Shown: one piece after another, positions 32,357-37,533 of the stretch
Layout: the number at the start of each line of letters is the position of its first letter
Position numbering within the stretch: the first letter of the stretch is position 1
Assembly (NCBI GenBank): GCA_905215155.1
Contig: CAJMPJ010000036.1
Coordinates: 1 to 37,533, forward strand
Direction: 5' to 3'
DNA length: 37,533 bases
From: an uncultured bacterium
GTDB taxonomy: Bacteria; Bacillota; Clostridia; Lachnospirales; Lachnospiraceae
Notes under the pieces: generated by a model
Databases searched by the model: none
What the model was told of the DNA's origin: nothing
What the model saw: only the letters and a program-made list of their open reading frames with translations
Position numbers and translations under genes: made by a program

Positions 32357-32818
32357 TTATTTCATTCCCCTTACAAACCAGACGATCAGAAGTACCAAAA
32401 GCAGAGGTCCAACAAGAGGCATCAAAAGGCTGAAAATCCCGGTAAGAATCGTGGCGGACAGAAAGAATACAAAGATAAGCACGCCAATTCCCAAAACCTT
32501 CCAGTACCACTTGTTAAAGTCGATGTAATGCATATGACGCCCAAAATCTTCCGGGTCCTCATACCCATTCTGTCTGGGACCTGAGTAAGACTCATAATAA
32601 GCATTCCCGGAATCAGAAGCATTCTCGCTGGCCTCAATGATGGTCTTGGCAATCAGTCTCGGATCACCGATGGAAGCAATGACCTCTTCTTCAGAACCCT
32701 TCCTCGCCTCCGTACTGATATATTCTTCATAGAACCTTATATTTTCCTCGATTACGTTTCCGGGAACTTCACCGGTTAAAGTTTCCCTTAGACGCTGTAA
32801 AAATTCCTGTTTGCTCAT
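32357..32818 (-). CDS. DUF1700/HAAS-type membrane protein
   Basis: This 153-residue protein starts SKQEFLQRLRETLTGEV and continues with the helical EENIRFYEEYISTEARKG-EEEVIASIGDP pattern typical of DUF1700 (HAAS) domains. The C-terminal part has two adjoining hydrophobic segments (YWKVLGIGVLIFVFFLSATI and a second, LLMPLVGPLLLVLLIVWFV). Such proteins usually accompany PadR regulators, none of which is seen here. The start at 32818 follows GAAGGAGGCTCAG. Confidence 0.85.
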   Translation of the reverse strand: MSKQEFLQRLRETLTGEVPGNVIEENIRFYEEYISTEARKGSEEEVIASIGDPRLIAKTIIEASENASDSGNAYYESYSGPRQNGYEDPEDFGRHMHYIDFNKWYWKVLGIGVLIFVFFLSATILTGIFSLLMPLVGPLLLVLLIVWFVRGMK

Positions 32819-32853
32819 CTGAGCCTCCTTCAATTTAGTAAATCACTCCGACT

Positions 32854-32882
32854 ATTGTACCATCCGGGCACGGCTTCGTAAA
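32854..32882 (-). promoter_or_regulatory. Sigma-A promoter of the DUF1700-type gene
   Basis: On the minus strand TTTACG (32877-32882) and TACAAT (32854-32859) are spaced by 17 bases, about 35 bases before the start codon. Confidence 0.5.
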
Positions 32883-32926
32883 TAAACCATCTCTGAAAAA
32901 ATTATTAAATTTCAGCGGATGCCGGA

Positions 32927-34864
32927 CTATTCTACGTTCTCCTTCAGGATTCCTTCCCGGTATGCGGCTACCAGTTCTTTCAAATCCGCAATCCGTTCTG
33001 CCAGCTCCGCCCCTTTGTCCGTATCCGCTACCATGACCCGGTGCTTTACATTTTCCACTACGGATACCCTTGGCGTGCTTTCCTCCTCCGGGTGAAAGGG
33101 CTTATGCTCGGCCAGAGCCAGATGATTGGAATTATAAATAAGGGTATAGCCGGCGATCCCTGTCTTTGGCTGGTAGGCCTTTGACAGACCTCCGTCAATG
33201 AGGAACAGTTTCCCGCCAGCCTTTACCGGGGATTCTCCTTCCTTGATTTTCACCGGCACATGACCGTTGATGATATGGGAGCCCTCCTTTGGGAGACCGA
33301 ACTCTTCCAGGATCTTATCGCAGTATTCTTCTTTCACGCTGAGACGGTAATAAGGATTCATAGGTTCCGTATAAGTCTCCGGATCATCAATGAAATAATG
33401 CTCAAAGGTGGTCATCTTCCCTTTCCCATAAACCGGAGATTTGGCGCCGCACCACAAATACCACATAAAGTCTCTGGCGTCTGCGCACTCCGGGGAATCC
33501 TCCGGCATAAAATAAGCGTTTTGGACCTTCTTGTCCAGATGATCCATAAGCGCTTTTCCGCAGTAAGACTGGTTGTCTATCTGAAGTTCTTCAAAACTGC
33601 CGTCTTCCCTCATGGGAATGCAGCCGTGATAAAGAAGGTTGGAATTATAGCATTTATACATGCTTCCGTGGGAATACAGGAAACGGACATGCTTATGGAG
33701 AAGCTGATTGTGAAGGAAGGAAAGCTGCAGGGCACGAAGCAGTTCTTCCTCTTCCTTCGTAAGCTTTAAAGGATCTTTGGGGTCGACCGTAGGCAGGAAG
33801 CTATCAGCCAGAGGATATTCTTTTCCTTCTACCGTTACCACACCCCGTTTATAATCAATGGACTCTAACAGGATGCGGTCATTCATTTCGTATTCGGGAT
33901 GGCGTTTGATGATCTGGCCTTCTACCTTGAACTGAATGACGGCAATGGCCTTATGCATCTTGGCTGCAAGCCCCGGGTCCACCGAGTCATAAATATTTTC
34001 GTCAAGAATCTGGGGAATGAACCGTTTACAGGAATCCTTCCGGTAAACTCTGGCGGCAAACATGGATAATGGCCTTAAATTAATGCCGTAGCCGTCCTCC
34101 AGCACATCAAAGCTGTTATAGCTGATGGCGATCCGCAGCACATTGCAGATGCATGCCAGATTCCCGGTGGCCGCTCCCATCCAGGAGATGTCATGGTTTC
34201 CCCACTGGATATCCACATCATGGAACTGAAGCAGTTCGTTCATGATCATATCCGCCCTTGGACCCCGGTCAAAAATATCCCCGATGATGTGCAGGCAGTC
34301 AATGGTCAGATTCTGGATCAGCTCGCACAGCGCCACAATAAATTTATCTCCCACCTCAATATCTATGATAGATCGTATGATTTCACTATAGTATACACGC
34401 TTATTATCATCATTATAATCCACATGGAGAAGTTCATCTATGACATAGGCAAATTCTGCCGGCATCTTTTTTCTGACCTTGGATCTGGTGTATTTGGAAG
34501 ATACCACCTTGCAGATCTGCACCAGGCGGTAAATGGTTACTCTCTGCCACTCATCGTCTGCGGCATTGGTACACTGCAGCTGATTTAACACCTTCTCCGG
34601 ATAATAGATCAAATTCGCCAGCTCCACTTCCTCTTTTTCAGGCATAATGTGACTGAAGGTTTCTGTGATTTTTTCCCGGATGACACCGGAGGCACTCTTT
34701 AATAAATGAATAAAGGCTTCATGTTCTCCATGTAAATCGCTGAAAAAATACTCGGTTCCTTTTGGCAGACCCTGAATCGCCGTCAAGTTGATGATCTCGC
34801 TGGATGCGGCTTTAATGGTTGGATACTCCCTTGCCATCAGTTTCAGATATGCTAAATCTCTCAT
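32927..34864 (-). CDS. fbp: Fructose-1,6-bisphosphatase, class III
   Basis: This 645-residue protein is the Firmicutes class III enzyme, which dephosphorylates fructose-1,6-bisphosphate in gluconeogenesis and uses a metallophosphatase fold: FSDLHGEHEAF (Asp43, His45), IIGDIFDRGPRAD and WGNHDISWMG. The length fits Bacillus Fbp (about 640-670). AGGAG lies upstream of the ATG. It is divergent from the MBL-fold gene with 100 bases between starts. It may recycle hexose when growth is on uronates or amino acids rather than sugars. Confidence 0.97.
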   Translation of the reverse strand: MRDLAYLKLMAREYPTIKAASSEIINLTAIQGLPKGTEYFFSDLHGEHEAFIHLLKSASGVIREKITETFSHIMPEKEEVELANLIYYPEKVLNQLQCTNAADDEWQRVTIYRLVQICKVVSSKYTRSKVRKKMPAEFAYVIDELLHVDYNDDNKRVYYSEIIRSIIDIEVGDKFIVALCELIQNLTIDCLHIIGDIFDRGPRADMIMNELLQFHDVDIQWGNHDISWMGAATGNLACICNVLRIAISYNSFDVLEDGYGINLRPLSMFAARVYRKDSCKRFIPQILDENIYDSVDPGLAAKMHKAIAVIQFKVEGQIIKRHPEYEMNDRILLESIDYKRGVVTVEGKEYPLADSFLPTVDPKDPLKLTKEEEELLRALQLSFLHNQLLHKHVRFLYSHGSMYKCYNSNLLYHGCIPMREDGSFEELQIDNQSYCGKALMDHLDKKVQNAYFMPEDSPECADARDFMWYLWCGAKSPVYGKGKMTTFEHYFIDDPETYTEPMNPYYRLSVKEEYCDKILEEFGLPKEGSHIINGHVPVKIKEGESPVKAGGKLFLIDGGLSKAYQPKTGIAGYTLIYNSNHLALAEHKPFHPEEESTPRVSVVENVKHRVMVADTDKGAELAERIADLKELVAAYREGILKENVE

Positions 34865-34892
34865 CGTACGTTCTTCCTCTCCTGATGTACTA

Positions 34893-34921
34893 TTGCTTTT
34901 GTACGCTTCTTATAGTACCAT
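34893..34921 (+). promoter_or_regulatory. Candidate sigma-A promoter of the MBL-fold gene
   Basis: TTGCTT (34893-34898) and TACCAT (34916-34921) are spaced by 17 bases, about 35 bases before the ribosome site. The -10 is weak. Confidence 0.3.
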
Positions 34922-34965
34922 ATTTTAGGAAAACAGAAAACCCCCGCACAAAAAAGGAGTACATG

Positions 34966-35775
34966 ATGGAACAATTATATATTTTCGGAACGGGAAATGC
35001 GGCCGTGACCAATTGTTATAACACCTGTTTTGCTTTGAAAAAGGGCGATGAATATTTTATGACTGATGCCGGAGGCGGCAATGGAATCCTGCACATATTA
35101 AATGAGATGAACGTGGATTTATCCCGTATCCACCACTTGTTTGTCAGCCACGAGCATACGGATCACATTCTGGGTGTGATCTGGATGGTCCGTATGATCG
35201 GAGCCGGAATGAAAGCCGGTAAATACGAAGGGGAGTTCCAGATCTACTGCCATGAGCGGCTGGTTCCGGTCATTGATACCCTTTGTCGTCTGACGCTGCA
35301 GGGCAAATTTTATGAACTGATCGGCAAACGCATTCTATTAAACTCCGTCTCCGACGCAGAGACCAGGAACATCCTTGGAACTGATGTTACCTTTTTTGAT
35401 ATCCATTCCACCAAGGCAGAACAATACGGTTTTGCCCTAACGCTGGAAAACGGAAAACGTCTTACCTTCTGCGGGGACGAGCCTTATAACAAAGCCTGCT
35501 CTATGTATGTGGAAAACTGCAGCTGGCTCCTCCATGAAGCCTTCTGCTTATATGAGGACAGGGAGCTGTTCAAGCCTTACGAAAAGCATCACAGCACCGT
35601 TAAGGATGCCTGCCTGCTTGCAGAGGAGATAAAGGTAGAAAACCTGGTTCTCTGGCATACGGAGGATTCCGACCTTTCCCACCGGAAAGAACGCTACCGG
35701 AAAGAGGGAACTACTTTCTATCACGGAAACCTCTTTGTTCCGGATGACGGAGAAATCATTTCTCTTGCCCTATAA
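34966..35775 (+). CDS. Metallo-beta-lactamase-fold hydrolase, RNase Z-like
   Basis: This 269-residue protein has the metal site SHEHTDHILG (His62, His64, Asp66, His67) and later FCGDEP and WLLHEAFC with the terminal LWHTED, the pattern of the RNase Z/arylsulfatase-like MBL group. No long exosite typical of tRNase Z is seen, so another phosphodiester or ester substrate is possible. Two successive ATGs occur; 34966 is chosen because AGGAG is six bases before it (34963 is only three). Confidence 0.85.
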   Translation: MEQLYIFGTGNAAVTNCYNTCFALKKGDEYFMTDAGGGNGILHILNEMNVDLSRIHHLFVSHEHTDHILGVIWMVRMIGAGMKAGKYEGEFQIYCHERLVPVIDTLCRLTLQGKFYELIGKRILLNSVSDAETRNILGTDVTFFDIHSTKAEQYGFALTLENGKRLTFCGDEPYNKACSMYVENCSWLLHEAFCLYEDRELFKPYEKHHSTVKDACLLAEEIKVENLVLWHTEDSDLSHRKERYRKEGTTFYHGNLFVPDDGEIISLAL

Positions 35776-35850
35776 GAACGCTCCTGGTGTGCCCCTCGTC
35801 CCTGATCGTGCATATGATATAACAATAGAACAGGCAAAGGAGTTTCTTAT

Positions 35851-36144
35851 ATGAGCTGCTCAGGCAACTTTACCCCTTACCGGGATGTGGATTGCAGAGA
35901 CTTAGCGATTTTTCATGAAGCGACCAGAGACTTGAGGGGCACAACCTTTAAACCCTATCTGGTAGCCACTCAGGAAACCAGGGGGATTAATTTCCGTTTT
36001 ATCTGCAATTCCACCTATATGACCCGTCCCCCCCAGAATGCGATCACCATGGTATCCATTCACATGCCCTTTTGCAGGGATAAAGAAAAGAGCAAAGCCA
36101 AAGCGTTCGTGACAAATATCTGCAAAATGGGCTGTTACAGATAA
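35851..36144 (+). CDS. Small Cys-containing protein of unknown function, possibly cystatin-like
   Basis: This 97-residue protein is not firmly recognised. It has five cysteines, no signal peptide and no membrane segment. The middle reads VATQETRGINFRFICNSTY, which recalls the QxVxG inhibitory loop and following strand of cystatin-type folds (Q-E-T-R-G in place of QVVAG), and the ITMVSIHMP strand near the end fits a small beta-sheet. Function as a protease inhibitor is speculation. AAAGGAG lies eight bases before the ATG. It lies 75 bases after the MBL-fold gene and could be co-transcribed with it. It converges on the alcohol dehydrogenase gene. Confidence 0.55.
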   Translation: MSCSGNFTPYRDVDCRDLAIFHEATRDLRGTTFKPYLVATQETRGINFRFICNSTYMTRPPQNAITMVSIHMPFCRDKEKSKAKAFVTNICKMGCYR

Positions 36145-36170
36145 AAAAAGGGGGGGCAAAAGCCCCCTCT
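36143..36170 (-). terminator. Intrinsic terminator of the iron alcohol dehydrogenase gene
   Basis: On the minus strand GAGGGGGC-TTTT-GCCCCCCC forms a GC-rich stem followed by seven T residues, 14 bases after the stop codon. It overlaps the stop codon of the convergent small gene. Confidence 0.8.
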
Positions 36171-36183
36171 GTCTGATCCATTC

Positions 36184-37371
36184 CTAATAAGCCAGACGAT
36201 AAATGTCCATCATCTCTGGTTTCCCCAGGGCCTTGATTCCAGGTAAGGTCCTGGTTCCGTGGGAGGAACATTTCTCTGCCATCGTTTCAAAGTCCTCCTC
36301 TTTAATGGAGGCATGAAGCTCTCTTAAGCTGACCGGCATGGAAAGACTCTGGAAGAATTCCTCCAAACGTTTGATTCCGTTCCATGCAGTTTTCATGGGA
36401 TCTTCAAAATCCATCTCTACCTTCATCACACGAACGGCAAGCTGGGCAAACCGCATGGGGTCTTCCCCGCACACGTATCTGGCCCAGGAACAAAAGAGAG
36501 CGGAAAGTCCGGCTCCATGTGCTATGGCGGGATATAGACCGGAAAGCTCATGTTCCATCTGGTGGACCTGCATCATGTAATCTCTGCCAAGGCCGGTCAG
36601 ACCATTATGGGACAGGCTTCCGGCCCACATAAGCGTAGCCCTTGCTTCATAATTCTCTGGATCTTTATCCGCCACAGCTCCTGCTTCCATGACAGAGACC
36701 AAAAGCCCTTCTGCAATGCGGTCTGTCAGAGGTGTATTCTTTGTAGAACCACCTAAATACCGCTCCAGCGTATGCATCATAATATCTACGGTCCCGCAGC
36801 CTGTCTGAAATTTGCTTACGGAAAACGTCAGTTCCGGATTCAGGATCGCAAACAAAGGCCGGTGGGTCGGGCTGTTAAACCCTCGTTTGTATCCTCCGTC
36901 TTCATTGGTAATGACACAGGATAAGCTTGTTTCACTTCCTGATGCGGACAAGGTTAAAATGTTGCCGTGAGGAAGTGCTTTTTTCGGAACTGCTTCCTTT
37001 AAGAAAAATTTCCACGGATCTATGTCCGGATTTAGGGCTCCGTCTGCGATGCATTTGGCGGAATCCAGAACGCTTCCTCCTCCCACAGCAAGAATAAATT
37101 CAATCTTTTCTTTCCTGCAAAGCTCCATGCCTTCCTTTGCTAAGGATAGGGTCGGATTGGGTTTTACTCCGCCAAGCAGCACATACTCAATTCCATGTTC
37201 CTTTAAAGAAGCGGTGACTTGGTCCAGCAGACCGCTCTTTTTCACACTGCCCCCGCCAAAATGGACCAGTATCTTTTTAAACCCGTATTCTTTTACTACT
37301 GCTCCAACCTCTCTGTGAGTGCCGCGTCCGAATAACACCCTGGTAGGTACACAATACTCAAAATCATTCAT
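36184..37371 (-). CDS. Iron-containing alcohol dehydrogenase (butanol dehydrogenase-like)
   Basis: This 395-residue protein is a group III NAD(P)H-dependent alcohol dehydrogenase. The nucleotide site includes AVGGGSVLDSAK; the metal ligands are Asp196 and His200 in TVDIMMHTLE, His270 in MQVHQMEHELSG and His284 in AIAHGAG. The family reduces aldehydes to alcohols, which suits a fermenting clostridium, and the sequence is closest in style to BDH-type enzymes. Ribosome site GAGGGG is five bases from the ATG. It stands alone, with its own promoter and terminator. Confidence 0.93.
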   Translation of the reverse strand: MNDFEYCVPTRVLFGRGTHREVGAVVKEYGFKKILVHFGGGSVKKSGLLDQVTASLKEHGIEYVLLGGVKPNPTLSLAKEGMELCRKEKIEFILAVGGGSVLDSAKCIADGALNPDIDPWKFFLKEAVPKKALPHGNILTLSASGSETSLSCVITNEDGGYKRGFNSPTHRPLFAILNPELTFSVSKFQTGCGTVDIMMHTLERYLGGSTKNTPLTDRIAEGLLVSVMEAGAVADKDPENYEARATLMWAGSLSHNGLTGLGRDYMMQVHQMEHELSGLYPAIAHGAGLSALFCSWARYVCGEDPMRFAQLAVRVMKVEMDFEDPMKTAWNGIKRLEEFFQSLSMPVSLRELHASIKEEDFETMAEKCSSHGTRTLPGIKALGKPEMMDIYRLAY

Positions 37372-37389
37372 GATAACCCCTCACTTTCC

Positions 37390-37462
37390 GGTACGGGATC
37401 GGTTCCCTTCTTCCGTACCAATTCCATACTTCAAGTATAGCATGAACCTCCTGAAATTCCAA
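37390..37462 (-). promoter_or_regulatory. Promoter and leader inverted repeat of the alcohol dehydrogenase gene
   Basis: On the minus strand TTGGAA (37457-37462) and TATACT (37434-37439) are spaced by 17 bases. In the leader an inverted repeat GGTACGG/CCGTACC (37413-37419, 37390-37396) lies between the start site and the ribosome site and could be an operator or RNA hairpin. From 37463 to the window end nothing else is seen. Confidence 0.45.
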
Positions 37463-37533
37463 TATGAAGGCAGACTCCAGGACTGCGTAAATTTATCTTC
37501 GGATTTAATGGTTTAGAGTTCACCCACGATGCT

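Noticed and set aside
34819..34962. N-terminal extension of the MBL-fold protein by 48 residues
   Set aside because: It would overlap the divergent fbp gene and has no ribosome site; AGGAG precedes the internal ATG pair.

Overview
The window looks like a chromosomal segment from a spore-forming clostridium of the Lachnospiraceae type (Lacrimispora/Enterocloster/Hungatella-like). This is inferred from: strong AGGAGG ribosome sites with some TTG and GTG starts, a class III (Firmicutes) fructose-1,6-bisphosphatase, LplABC-type sugar importers with a YesM/YesN two-component pair, SH3-NlpC/P60 wall hydrolases, and sigma-A promoters close to TTGACA-N17-TATAAT. Genus is not determined; no database could be searched.

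Layout. 1-643: five tRNA genes (Arg-TCT cut by the window edge, His-GTG, Gln-TTG, Lys-TTT, Leu-TAG), none with an encoded CCA. 644-3367: a 60-residue protein of unknown function faces a subtilisin-family protein whose catalytic serine is glycine; then about 0.6 kb of AT-rich DNA with isolated hairpins. 3368-23722: a carbohydrate-uptake and breakdown region with an LplB/YtcP/binding-protein importer led by a small HAD protein; a second importer (binding protein, MalF-like, MalG-like) followed by a GH38 alpha-mannosidase; a divergent YesM/YesN-type sensor and regulator coupled to a GH105 unsaturated-uronyl hydrolase; a fused HAD phosphatase/mannitol-1-phosphate-dehydrogenase-like enzyme; an AraC regulator; and a GH4 LplD-like alpha-galacturonidase. 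The apparent job is to sense, import and hydrolyse pectin-derived (rhamnogalacturonan) and mannose-containing oligosaccharides and feed or balance hexose-phosphate metabolism.

23723-24060 holds no gene but a 254-bp near-perfect palindrome with two internal hairpins, predicted to fold into a Y shape and flanked by an imperfect 12-bp direct repeat; it is the strongest candidate for something not captured by ordinary annotation. 24061-28604 is a tightly packed minus-strand housekeeping operon (YfcE-like phosphodiesterase, THUMP-type RNA methyltransferase, papain-family lipoprotein, RdgB, second phosphodiesterase) with a rhodanese gene upstream. 28687-29435 carries a gene for an 89-residue protein made of sixteen tetrapeptide repeats behind a forespore-type promoter candidate, and a possible small RNA. 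29436-32882 has an Rrf2 regulator divergent from a flavin-type split-barrel protein, then two paralogous NlpC/P60 hydrolases sharing a leader motif that resembles a WalR box, and a DUF1700-type membrane protein. 32927-37533 has class III fructose-1,6-bisphosphatase divergent from a metallo-beta-lactamase-fold hydrolase, a small Cys-containing protein that may be cystatin-like, and an iron-type alcohol dehydrogenase.
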